Source of the DNA: UBA8752 sp965657965
GTDB taxonomy: Bacteria; Bacteroidota; Bacteroidia; Flavobacteriales_D; Sanyastnellaceae
DNA: 64,000 bases
Direction of reading: 5' to 3'
Assembly (NCBI GenBank): GCA_965657965.1
Contig: CBFHQM010000004.1
Location: 1-64,000 of the forward strand
Below, piece after piece: positions 34,001 through 41,797 of the stretch. How positions within the stretch are numbered: the first letter of the stretch is position 1; the number at the start of each line of letters is the position of its first letter. The notes below the pieces were generated by a model. It had not been told where the DNA came from. It made no database searches and was given only the letters and a program-made list of their open reading frames with translations. The translations under genes and the position numbers were made by a program.

Positions 34001-35991
34001 GAAACCACATCTTGACCGTCGTCGCCACCAGCACCGAAGGCTGCCAAGCGGAAGCCAGCACCGAGGTGTTGGTCCAAGACGAAGTCACCGCAGGGTTTTC
34101 GCTCCCTGAAGACGGTTGCGCGCCCCTTGCTTTTGAAGTTACCGACGTCAATGTGCCCAGCAGCGCTTTATCCACGTGGATCATCGACACCCCCTTTGGA
34201 ACGGACACCTTGGTCGCGCCATCACCTACAGCACCGGACTGGCTGGCCGCGAGCAGTGGCGCAGACACCAGCTACACCGTTACGCTGCTCGTTGTGGACC
34301 CTTTAACAGGTTGTGAAGCCAGCCAAACCGATTCTGTCGCCGTATTCGCTCAGCCCACAGGCCAGTTGACGGTCACCGGATTGAGTGGATGCGATGTGAC
34401 CGCCACTTTTTCCTATTCCGGCGACGCGGACTTGCTGACCTGGTCCTTTGGAGACCCTTTTGCACCGGATCCCGAGTCCACATTGATCCAAACCGTATCG
34501 CACGCATACCCCAACCCTTTGGGCACGGGATACACCGCCGTGGCCACCGTAACCGCCACCATCGGTTCTTGCACCGACACCGATCAAGTGTCTTTTCTCA
34601 TCCCCGCCATTGTGGAAGCTGACTTCAACCTTCCCGATACCCTGTGCATGGGATCTTCCTTGTCTTTGGAGAACCTCTCTACGGGTATCCCCCTCCCCGC
34701 GGGCATCGCGGCGGGCTCATGGACTTGGGTCGTCGGCGAAGACAGCCTGGTTGGATTTGAGCCAACTGTGACGGCATTGGACACCACACTGGTCAATGCC
34801 AATGCGCAAACAAACGGTGTTTTGCCGATTGCCTTGACCATTGTGCACCCCGAAAGTGGCTGTACAGATTCAGCCGCCGCCGACATTGTGATTTTGGGCA
34901 ATCCAGTGGCCAGTTTTATTGCCACCCCCGATGTCTTGATCGACATGCCCTACACCTCCAACATTGTGGACTTTAACCAATTTCCACCCGGCAGCACAAC
35001 CACATGGAACGTCACGGGAGGCGGCGTGTACGACCCGGACTTGGGTCAAGTGGTTTGGCCAGACGGTACGTATGGTATCCAAACCGTGACCGCTGATCTC
35101 GACAACTTTGGTTGCAATGACAGCTATGCACAAGACGTTCTCCTGATTCCGCCACCACCCCTCATTCAGTTTGACGGCGACACCCTCTCTTGCGCGCCCC
35201 TTTCCGCCACCTTCTTTCCCGAAGCCATTGGCGTGATTGACAGCTTGGTGTGGTCCTTTGGCCAAGGCGGATCCCGTGTCATTGTGGACTTCATCAACAA
35301 CCCCGTCGGCTTCAATTACTACGAGCCCGGCGTATACCAGGTGGGGGTTACCGCTTACGGCCCCGGTGGAACCGCCGTCGCCGAGACGCAAACTGTAGAA
35401 GTGCTGAATCAAGTGAATGCAGGATTCACCATGTTCCCCGCTGAGTGCGTTCAAGTGGGCGACATCGTTGAGTTCAGTCCAAACTTCAATTACGCCGATG
35501 CGGTCTACGTTTGGTCCTTTGGAGATGGCAACACACAATCGATTCCAGAGGGCAGCATAGTGACCCACACTTACAGCGAAGCAGGGGTGCCCTCCATTAG
35601 CTTGACCATCGAAAACGAATTGTGCACCGACAGTACAATCCGCACTGGATGCATCATCGAGTTCCAAGGCGGATCCGTGGGCGTCCCCAGCGCATTCAGC
35701 CCCACATTCGGCGGCGACGGATCAGGTTCCCAAGCCTTTGGCGACGACAATCTCCGCGACAACAACGTCTTTTTCCCCCAACTGCAAGGCACGCCTATTG
35801 CATTCAGCTTTACCATTTTCAACCGGTGGGGCGAACAAATCTTCAGCACCTCCGAGCCCGGGGTTGGATGGAACGGATACTTCCAAGGCAAACTGTGCAA
35901 GCAAGATGTCTACGTGTGGCGGGTGGCCGCTGTTTTTCTCGACGGAAGTTCTGTTGAGCAAGCTGGAGACGTAACGCTGATTCGACGATGA
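31039..35991 (+). CDS. Giant PKD-repeat surface protein with T9SS type B C-terminal domain
   Basis: This 1,650-residue protein has a signal peptide ending DARAQ near residue 39 and a long array of PKD/Ig-like domains. Diagnostic strands include IDWGDGS, LDWGDGS, WDFGG, WDFGD, WSFGD, WSFGQG and VWSFGDGN. Several repeats open with a Gly/Ser-Cys-x-Pro motif. The last about 95 residues match the gliding-associated (CHU_C) type B sorting domain: VPSAFSPTFGGDG, FTIFNRWGEQIF, GWNGYFQG, VYVWRV, and a final VTLIRR. It should be exported by SprA and the other T9SS parts and kept at the surface. The ATG at 31084 is an alternative start. It overlaps the porP/sprF-type gene by four bases. Confidence 0.93.
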   Translation: MDRRNLSAFRAVCHNMALRMTFSLLALLLSAATLQDARAQCPQFLGTEVVADLPETTTTPHWFRCISSVTADPAPFTFELTAQPATHNGVQIDWGDGSPTEVIGNWDGATPIAHSYNPSGWDTYSIVVTTAACPSGSTGLLVNEPETPGAGLVYGDSNAGCAPFVGLPKIDVNLAFSPTWSFSLDWGDGSAADEFTMADVFNNPAYDTLRFTSSTGDEIFRILGAEHTFNADNCASGDCDHTLTLTYSNYCSVRGATAPFEPGGTIVGTGFKQSTLGNAFLTWDVDKAEIDVTNPVVCWPENQTGVGNVACPNCCDAASGNNIPGNGTIRAEKWDFGGASYIGTGPDPTNWIDWVGDCASNQVHLLEFPNPGTYTVTLYTENHCGIDTVARDILVSPPPTVTATGDQTTLCPGEPFQFQTAEWSAGPPLTAEDLSFNFTYGDGPFSITVAMVDGLIPFENIPSQPGNVYDAAGIFDATIQVFPTLAPSCIGSAVVPVTVLTPPEANFELPNDTCAAQVSVTPADASVNGLNYTWTLDGVGTIGSDASPAPVNLMGPGVFNFTLDLTSSNGCSDSRTESITLADVPIANFSVADACLGIPTVLDGSASSTEVTLGGPIVEYVWSLEDGTTLLGDVQNLQYDTPSSPEVQLTVTTEAGCSQTLIQSFDILPRPGIQTLDNDTMGCSPMILALTAVDTTGLTVPSSWSWNYGHGSSDSPDPDGTHTWPTNNSEDTVFYAVSVEASLGGCSSTAELEVSVAPAPFIQTDGGEICSGLSFPFAGNAFNLGETPEWFWTIDNVWSNVAQDYGTITSDFEDFDYTFINPDNLTDTVSIELTVSRPNGCIAQDQATLLVRPAFAPLVADESGCTPLAVMAPAQVALSVDWDFGDAANPDPPGAEGHVYNAPGDYVISANGVSVFGCAGSNTATVTVYPTPTPTISAADVLCAPEPVQPLRSSSATDGASSWSLQVDLSTTYPWNGSTDTLVALPPGNHILTVVATSTEGCQAEASTEVLVQDEVTAGFSLPEDGCAPLAFEVTDVNVPSSALSTWIIDTPFGTDTLVAPSPTAPDWLAASSGADTSYTVTLLVVDPLTGCEASQTDSVAVFAQPTGQLTVTGLSGCDVTATFSYSGDADLLTWSFGDPFAPDPESTLIQTVSHAYPNPLGTGYTAVATVTATIGSCTDTDQVSFLIPAIVEADFNLPDTLCMGSSLSLENLSTGIPLPAGIAAGSWTWVVGEDSLVGFEPTVTALDTTLVNANAQTNGVLPIALTIVHPESGCTDSAAADIVILGNPVASFIATPDVLIDMPYTSNIVDFNQFPPGSTTTWNVTGGGVYDPDLGQVVWPDGTYGIQTVTADLDNFGCNDSYAQDVLLIPPPPLIQFDGDTLSCAPLSATFFPEAIGVIDSLVWSFGQGGSRVIVDFINNPVGFNYYEPGVYQVGVTAYGPGGTAVAETQTVEVLNQVNAGFTMFPAECVQVGDIVEFSPNFNYADAVYVWSFGDGNTQSIPEGSIVTHTYSEAGVPSISLTIENELCTDSTIRTGCIIEFQGGSVGVPSAFSPTFGGDGSGSQAFGDDNLRDNNVFFPQLQGTPIAFSFTIFNRWGEQIFSTSEPGVGWNGYFQGKLCKQDVYVWRVAAVFLDGSSVEQAGDVTLIRR

Positions 35992-37037
35992 AGAAGATGA
36001 ACCCCTTCCAATGGACGCTGCCTCTCTTGGGGTGCACACTGGCCTTGATCTTCGGGTGCTTGTCCGATGTACGCGCTCAAGACGCTCAACTCACCCAGTT
36101 TTACGCGGCAGCACCTCATTTGAATCCAGCCTTTGCCGGTGGTGCCCTCGAAAACAGAGTGGCCTTTCACTACCGCAACCAATGGCCTGGCCTTCCTGGC
36201 CGTTTCGTGTCCTACGGCGCCTCGTATGACGTCTTCATTCCCAAGATTCGAAGTGGCATTGGCGTGATTTTCTCTTCGGATGAAGCCGGAACTGGCGCCC
36301 TAGGCTCGAGTTCCTTTGCCTTTCAATACAGCTACGAAGTGCCTCTTGGAGACAAGCTCTCCTTTCGCCCTGGACTTCAACTGGGTTGGGGAAGCAGGGG
36401 CCTTTTGAATTGGCAAGACCTGGTTTTTGGTGACCAAATCAACCGTGGCGTCGCCGATGGCGGTGCCACCTCCTCTTTGGAAGGGCTGGCCAATTTTCAA
36501 CTGGTCAAGAATTACTTCGATGTCGGTGCCGGCGGCGTGGTCTACGGCAAACGGTTTTGGGTAGGAATGAGCGGCCGTCACTTGAATACGCCATCGGAAA
36601 GCCTGACCGATGCCACAACAGCGCCCATTCCCGTGTGGTTTAGTGCGCACAGCGGTGTGCGCATTCCGTTCCAGTCGGGACCCACTGGACTCAGCCAAGA
36701 CATTTTGATCGCAGCAGGCTACCGCAGCCAAGGTGCTTTCGACCAAATGGACTTTGGCATCAGCTTCGACAGCCCCTTCTTGACTTATGGCGTCTCCTAC
36801 CGCCAAATCCTCATGAAAACAGCCCCAGATGGCGCTCCCAATCACGATGCCATCTCCTTGCTATTGGGCCTTACAGAAGAGCACTTTAGGGTCGGGTACA
36901 GCTACGACATTACGGTCTCTACCCTCGGTTGGGGCATCTCAGACGGCGCCCACGAATTGACCCTAACCTACGTTTGGAACACCCCCAGCCACCTCCGAAG
37001 TAGGCCGCACCGCATTTTGCCTTGCGCCCAGTTCTAA
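35988..37037 (+). CDS. PorP/SprF family T9SS outer-membrane protein
   Basis: This 349-residue protein has a signal peptide (about 1-30, ending VRAQ) and the family opening DAQLTQFYAAAPHLNPAFAG. YRNQWPGLP and SYDVFIPKIRSGIGVIFSSDEAG follow. The rest is a barrel ending near VGYSYDITVS and HELTLTYVW. PorP/SprF proteins help type B T9SS substrates reach or stay on the surface; SprF serves the adhesin SprB in Flavobacterium. The ATG overlaps the stop of the PKD giant, which makes the latter the obvious client. It ends five bases from the convergent murB. Confidence 0.93.
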   Translation: MKKMNPFQWTLPLLGCTLALIFGCLSDVRAQDAQLTQFYAAAPHLNPAFAGGALENRVAFHYRNQWPGLPGRFVSYGASYDVFIPKIRSGIGVIFSSDEAGTGALGSSSFAFQYSYEVPLGDKLSFRPGLQLGWGSRGLLNWQDLVFGDQINRGVADGGATSSLEGLANFQLVKNYFDVGAGGVVYGKRFWVGMSGRHLNTPSESLTDATTAPIPVWFSAHSGVRIPFQSGPTGLSQDILIAAGYRSQGAFDQMDFGISFDSPFLTYGVSYRQILMKTAPDGAPNHDAISLLLGLTEEHFRVGYSYDITVSTLGWGISDGAHELTLTYVWNTPSHLRSRPHRILPCAQF

Positions 37038-37042
37038 GGCCC

Positions 37043-38068
37043 TTATTGCAACGGCAACACGTTGACTTCACGCTCCAACGTCACTCCAAATTTGTCTGCA
37101 ACATCACGTTGCACATCTTCGGCCAAGGTCAACAGTTCAGCACCACTCGCACCGCCGTGGTGAACCAAAACCAGCGCTTGACGGTCGTGAACCCCATGTG
37201 TACCGCGGTCGTGTCCCTTCCAACCCGCACGGTCGATTAACCAGCCTGCCGCGACTTTAATTCCCGCCGGTGCCGGGTAATGGGGGACATCAGGATGGGC
37301 CGATTGAAGCGCGGAAAACTCACCCTCATTGAGCACTGGGTTCTTAAAGAAACTCCCCGCATTTCCAACCACAGCAGGATCAGGGAGCTTGCTTTTCCGA
37401 ATGCGAATGACCGCGTCGGATACATCTTGCGGCATCGGATTTTGCACCCCTGCCCTGTCCAATTCTTCTCGGATGGCACCATAATCCAACCGCAACTCGG
37501 GAAGACGAGATAGACGAAAGGTCACGTGTGTGATCACATATGCCCCCTTCAGTGCTTTTTTGAAAACGCTTTCTCGATAGCCAAACTCACAGTCTGCATG
37601 GTCAAATGTGCGCACCTCACCCGTGCTTACATCCACGGCATCCAACGCGTGAAACCGCGCCTCCAATTCAATTCCGTACGCTCCGATGTTCTGCATGGGA
37701 CTCGCCCCCACACTTCCCGGAATGAGGCTCAGGTTCTCCAAACCATACCACCCTCGACGGAGGGTCTCCAAGACGAAGCCGTGCCAAGACTCTCCGGCCC
37801 CCACCTTGACCAAGACCTCATCTCCCTGCTCGCCAATGACCTCCAACCCCGTCAATTGATTATGCAAGACAAGGCCCTCGAGGTCGCCAGTGAGCAAGAC
37901 ATTGCTTCCCCCACCAAGTACCGTCAGCGGAAGACCCTCGGTTTTGGCCATGTCTAGCGCCTCACGAACAGCTTCAACACTCGTACACGGACAGAAAAAA
38001 TTGGCCGCTGCCGGCAAACCAAAAGTGGTCAAGGGCGCCAAAGGGTGGTGACGAAGAACAGACATCAT
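37043..38068 (-). CDS. murB: UDP-N-acetylenolpyruvoylglucosamine reductase
   Basis: MurB reduces UDP-GlcNAc-enolpyruvate to UDP-MurNAc in peptidoglycan synthesis, using FAD and NADPH. The 341-residue protein is the E. coli-like (type I) form. It shows VLGGGSNVLLT, ENLSLIPGSVGASPMQNIGAYG, YRESVFK and the catalytic serine region NAGSFFKNPV. A C-terminal GHDRGTHGVHDRQALVLVH and the closing EREVNVL follow. The start is ATG at 38068, with a second ATG one codon later. A small unknown gene lies 14 bases upstream on the same strand. Confidence 0.95.
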   Translation of the reverse strand: MMSVLRHHPLAPLTTFGLPAAANFFCPCTSVEAVREALDMAKTEGLPLTVLGGGSNVLLTGDLEGLVLHNQLTGLEVIGEQGDEVLVKVGAGESWHGFVLETLRRGWYGLENLSLIPGSVGASPMQNIGAYGIELEARFHALDAVDVSTGEVRTFDHADCEFGYRESVFKKALKGAYVITHVTFRLSRLPELRLDYGAIREELDRAGVQNPMPQDVSDAVIRIRKSKLPDPAVVGNAGSFFKNPVLNEGEFSALQSAHPDVPHYPAPAGIKVAAGWLIDRAGWKGHDRGTHGVHDRQALVLVHHGGASGAELLTLAEDVQRDVADKFGVTLEREVNVLPLQ

Positions 38069-38082
38069 TCAAAGGAACGCGT

Positions 38083-38355
38083 TCAAACGGCTGATCCGAT
38101 GCGGGGTGTTGACTCCATGTCCACCAAGCGCCGCTCATATTCCGCGCGGTCCAATTCTTGAAGAGATCCCGCCTCCAATGCCGCCAGCAAATCTTGAATC
38201 CGCAGCCGATCTGGGTAGGTCTTGACCTCCAGCACGTGAACCACGTGTCGGTTGCCTATTTTTTGGTGTTCTACCAGCCGGTCAGCCGCCGTGAGCGCAT
38301 AAATTGACCTTCCATCTGGCCATGTGAACCAACGCGGTGAATCGGCCTCTGACAT
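38083..38355 (-). CDS. Small hypothetical protein upstream of murB
   Basis: This 90-residue open frame fills the space between murB and the divergent TPR gene and is in line with murB. It has no signal peptide or membrane helix. The first 57 residues alternate strand-like and charged segments (FTWPDGRSIY, HVVHVLEVKTYPDRLRIQDLL). The second half is a likely charged helix. I do not recognise the family. Its placement, spacing and lack of any other gene in this stretch argue that it is real. ATG at 38355 is used. Confidence 0.5.
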   Translation of the reverse strand: MSEADSPRWFTWPDGRSIYALTAADRLVEHQKIGNRHVVHVLEVKTYPDRLRIQDLLAALEAGSLQELDRAEYERRLVDMESTPRIGSAV

Positions 38356-38375
38356 ATTGCGAACCTACGAACCCC

Positions 38376-38972
38376 ATGAACGACGCCAAGCCCAGCAGAG
38401 CGACAACGGAAGCCCTTTACAAAGAGGGCCAATGGACGCAAGCCTTGGCCGGTTTTGATCGGCTGCTTCAAAACGGTGTTTCCGACGGCAACCTGCTGCA
38501 TGATCGCGCCGTCTGCATCTTTCAGTTGGGACGACAAAAAGAGGCGTTGGCGGAATTGGACAAAGCCGTAGCGCTGGAACCCAACAACCCCTATCGCTAT
38601 GCATCAAGGGCATGGATTCGTGCCGCCTTAAAAGATGTAGACGGCGCCATTGAAGATTACAAGAAGGCCCTTCAAATCGACCCTGACGATGCCATTACCC
38701 TCAACAACCTGGGGTTACTCGAAGAACAATATGGCATGAGAAAAGCCGCCCAAGAGCGGTTCAAAAAGGCAGACACCCTCATGGGCATCTTGAAAGACGC
38801 TGGGGTAGATCCCCCTGAACAGATTCCAGCGCCAAAAGAGAAAACGCCCGAAAGCAACGGCCCCGATACACCCGGAAACGGCAATCTTTGGCAGGAAGTG
38901 AAGGCCGTATTCACGCAACCCGGACAAGCCAAAGCGTTTTTTCGATTTCTACGCAACGGCCTGCGTTTATGA
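38376..38972 (+). CDS. Tetratricopeptide repeat protein
   Basis: This 198-residue cytosolic protein has about three to four TPR units between residues 10 and 140, such as LHDRAVCIFQLGRQKEALAEL, then ASRAWIRAALKDVDGAIEDY and LNNLGLLEEQYGMRKAA. A Pro/Glu-rich linker (about 148-172) and a basic aromatic tail (KAFFRFLRNGLRL) follow. It probably binds a protein partner. Its stop overlaps the start of the AddB-like gene (ATGA), so the two are coupled, although a link to DNA repair is not otherwise supported. Confidence 0.85.
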   Translation: MNDAKPSRATTEALYKEGQWTQALAGFDRLLQNGVSDGNLLHDRAVCIFQLGRQKEALAELDKAVALEPNNPYRYASRAWIRAALKDVDGAIEDYKKALQIDPDDAITLNNLGLLEEQYGMRKAAQERFKKADTLMGILKDAGVDPPEQIPAPKEKTPESNGPDTPGNGNLWQEVKAVFTQPGQAKAFFRFLRNGLRL

Positions 38973-41788
38973 TCCACGACTCCGACTTTCTGGGTCTACT
39001 TATGGCCCGTCTTCACACGATTCCAAAGGAAAAGTGGTCGACCATTACGGTGCTTCTTCCCGGAAGACGAGCCGCGCGCAAACTGGCCGATGCCATGGCC
39101 AAAACTGCCCCCACAGGCACCTGGCTTCCTCGGTTCTCCACCTTGGGTGAATGGTCAGCAGAACAGCTCCGGGTAATGACCCCGGGCAAACTGGAACTCT
39201 TGGTGGAGTTGCAACATGTGGCCGAGTCCATGCGGAACACCCTGACGCTTCCTGAATGGGGTTCTTTCGAGCGCTTCCAACCCTGGGGACTGGCCGCATT
39301 GGGAGACTTCAATCAAATCGATCACCACTTGCTCGAAGCCCGGCAGGTTTTCAGGGATTTGCGCAACATCAAGGACATTGAGTCTTGGAGTTTTGGCCAA
39401 GGAGATTTAACCCCCGGGCAACTCCGCTTTTTGGCGCAATGGAATGCGTTGCTCCCCTTGTATGAGGCGTTTCACTTGCACTTGAACAAACAATCTTCTA
39501 CAACAACAGCACGGCTCATTCGCCGCATGGCAGAAGAAGAAGGATGGCTCGGGCAAGTTCAAGGCGAAGTGTGGATGGCCGGAGCCAACGCCATGACTCC
39601 GGCAGAGCGTCAAACCGTGGAAAGGGTTGTCCGCGCTGGCAAGGGCCAATGGATTTGGGACACAGACCCGGGTTACGTGCGCAACGGCATGGAAGCCGGC
39701 CGGTTCATCCGAGAAATGGTCCCCACCGGACAATGGGACACTTTGCCGCACCCCATGGAGGACACCACCGAGGCGGATTCACGTGCGCCAAGAGAGTGGA
39801 ACATGGTCACCTGCAGTTCGCGCACCCTGCAAGCCCAATACGTGCGCCAATGCATTGAATCAATGTCCTCCGACAATTTGGACAGGGTGGGCATCATTCT
39901 GCCCTCTGCCGATTTGGCTCCGACTGTACTCAATGCCCTTCCCCCAGAGGTTGGTCAGGTGAACCTGACCATGGGTGTTCCACTCGACAAGACCCCATTG
40001 CGCAGCTTCCTCTCCATTGCATTGGGGCTTCAAAACGACAGAGGAAGGCTCCATCACAGCCGAATCAAAGCGCTCCTCGGCCACCCTTTTACCCGCGCAC
40101 TTCAACCCGATGCGGCCAATGCCATTGCCGCACTCACCAAAGCCTGTGCGGAGCACACGTGGATTCGCCTCAAAAAAGAGGACCTCGCCACGTTTCCCAG
40201 CATTCAAACTGCATTGACACCGTGGTGGAAGGGTCAAGACGTCGCGCGATCCGAACCCAACGATGGCACCGCTGCCATGCTCACCACCCTCACACAGTGG
40301 TCCACCGAAGAGCACGCCCAACTCAAGGATCCTTGGCTTGCGTCTGCTTGGGCGGGATTCCACGATCTGGTGGCCCTCCACCTGCGTTCCATAGACCGTC
40401 TCGGTCGAGCGCCCGAACTCTCCGAAGCACGACCCCAGCTTCAACGCTGGATGGGCCAACATGCCATCGACCTCGAAGGTGAACCCTTTGCGGGATTGCA
40501 GGTCATGGGGCTTTTGGAAAGCCGGGGAATTGACTTTGACGAAGTGTTCATTCTCGATGTCAACGAAGGCATCCTTCCAGACGGCAGCCCGCCGCCTAGC
40601 TTCATGCCCTTGGACCTCCAACGGGCCAATGGCCTTCCTGGCCGGCCCGAAAGAGACGGCATCTTCGCCGCCTACCTGCACCGTTTGCTCCACCAATCCA
40701 AATCCGTTCACTTGGTTCATGTGGGAGGCGAACTCGACAACGGCAACACCGAGCCCAGCCGGCACATTTCACAATTGACACGATGGGCCAAGGAAGCCCT
40801 TCCCGGCGTGGTCGTCCGCAGGCAAAGCTGGTCCACACCCCTCCCCGACGCACCGCCTTTGGTCCCCGATTTAAAATGGTCCTCGACGACAACCACCGCC
40901 CTCGACCACATTTTACTCAATGGAATCAGTCCTTCCGCACTGAACCAAGCGCTCCGTTGTAACCGGCAATTCCATTACCGCTATGTCCTGGGATTGGGCG
41001 AGGCTGACGCTGTGGAAGAACATTTAGAAGCCAGCACCATTGGCACCGTCATTCACCGCGCCATCGAATTGGGCTTGGAGAGCAGCATCAACCAACAATT
41101 GCAACCGGAAGACCTGAAGGAACTCAGGAAATCCATACAACCGCTTTTGGTTCAAGCCCTCAAAGAAACCAAACAAGGCGCCGCTACAGATGTAGGCGAG
41201 AACGTATTGGTGCTTCGAATGGCCGCGGCCATGATCGGGAGGTGGATCCGCGATGAACTGAACCACTGGCCAAAGGGGGAGTCGGTCCACCTAGAGGGCC
41301 TAGAAGCGGATTTAAAGCGCACGTTCACCATGGAAGACGGCCGACAAATCACCTTCAGAGGGGTAGCCGACCGGGTAGAAAGACACGAGAAAAATGGCCG
41401 AGTTACTTGGCACGTTTTGGACTACAAAACAGGCAAAGCCGAGGGCAGCGAATTGGTTCTCAAAGAGGATTGGGAAGAAAAGCTAGGCGACGGAGATCAT
41501 GGAAAAGCCTTGCAGCTACTGCTGTATGCAGCCATGCTGCGGGCCCATCACCCAGAAGCCGAACACATTCGATCAACCATTCGCGCCGGACGCAAAGGGA
41601 AAAATGACAAGCAGAGCCTAATTACCCTTCAGTGGGAGGGTGAGCGTGACCTTACACAGGAGCACGACCTGAAACTTCAGGCTTGGCTGCGCCAAATCGT
41701 GGCCTCTCTCCTCCCAGAAAATGCCGATGCGGTTGTCGTCCACAACGAAGACAGCCGATACTGCGCGGACTGTCTGGTCCTAGAGTAA
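38969..41788 (+). CDS. AddB-like PD-(D/E)xK nuclease family protein
   Basis: This 939-residue protein resembles the AddB-like subunit of Bacteroidota double-strand-break nucleases. The N-terminal part is a helicase-like fold without a Walker A motif (VLLPGRRAARKLADAM occupies that place). The middle includes ESRGIDFDEVFILDVNEGILP. The C-terminus is a RecB-type nuclease with GTVIHRAIELGLES, VADRVE and HVLDYKTGKAEGSEL (about 799-825) and QLLLYAAML. One cysteine before the nuclease (ALRCNRQF) and two at the end (YCADC) are fewer than the four that hold the AddB iron-sulfur cluster. Its expected partner is the helicase at 25566-28826. Confidence 0.85.
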   Translation: MIHDSDFLGLLMARLHTIPKEKWSTITVLLPGRRAARKLADAMAKTAPTGTWLPRFSTLGEWSAEQLRVMTPGKLELLVELQHVAESMRNTLTLPEWGSFERFQPWGLAALGDFNQIDHHLLEARQVFRDLRNIKDIESWSFGQGDLTPGQLRFLAQWNALLPLYEAFHLHLNKQSSTTTARLIRRMAEEEGWLGQVQGEVWMAGANAMTPAERQTVERVVRAGKGQWIWDTDPGYVRNGMEAGRFIREMVPTGQWDTLPHPMEDTTEADSRAPREWNMVTCSSRTLQAQYVRQCIESMSSDNLDRVGIILPSADLAPTVLNALPPEVGQVNLTMGVPLDKTPLRSFLSIALGLQNDRGRLHHSRIKALLGHPFTRALQPDAANAIAALTKACAEHTWIRLKKEDLATFPSIQTALTPWWKGQDVARSEPNDGTAAMLTTLTQWSTEEHAQLKDPWLASAWAGFHDLVALHLRSIDRLGRAPELSEARPQLQRWMGQHAIDLEGEPFAGLQVMGLLESRGIDFDEVFILDVNEGILPDGSPPPSFMPLDLQRANGLPGRPERDGIFAAYLHRLLHQSKSVHLVHVGGELDNGNTEPSRHISQLTRWAKEALPGVVVRRQSWSTPLPDAPPLVPDLKWSSTTTTALDHILLNGISPSALNQALRCNRQFHYRYVLGLGEADAVEEHLEASTIGTVIHRAIELGLESSINQQLQPEDLKELRKSIQPLLVQALKETKQGAATDVGENVLVLRMAAAMIGRWIRDELNHWPKGESVHLEGLEADLKRTFTMEDGRQITFRGVADRVERHEKNGRVTWHVLDYKTGKAEGSELVLKEDWEEKLGDGDHGKALQLLLYAAMLRAHHPEAEHIRSTIRAGRKGKNDKQSLITLQWEGERDLTQEHDLKLQAWLRQIVASLLPENADAVVVHNEDSRYCADCLVLE

Positions 41789-41797
41789 ATTTCACCA

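Noticed and set aside
38969..41788. Iron-sulfur cluster in the AddB-like nuclease
   Set aside because: Only one cysteine before the nuclease domain and two at the C-terminus are in plausible places; four are needed.
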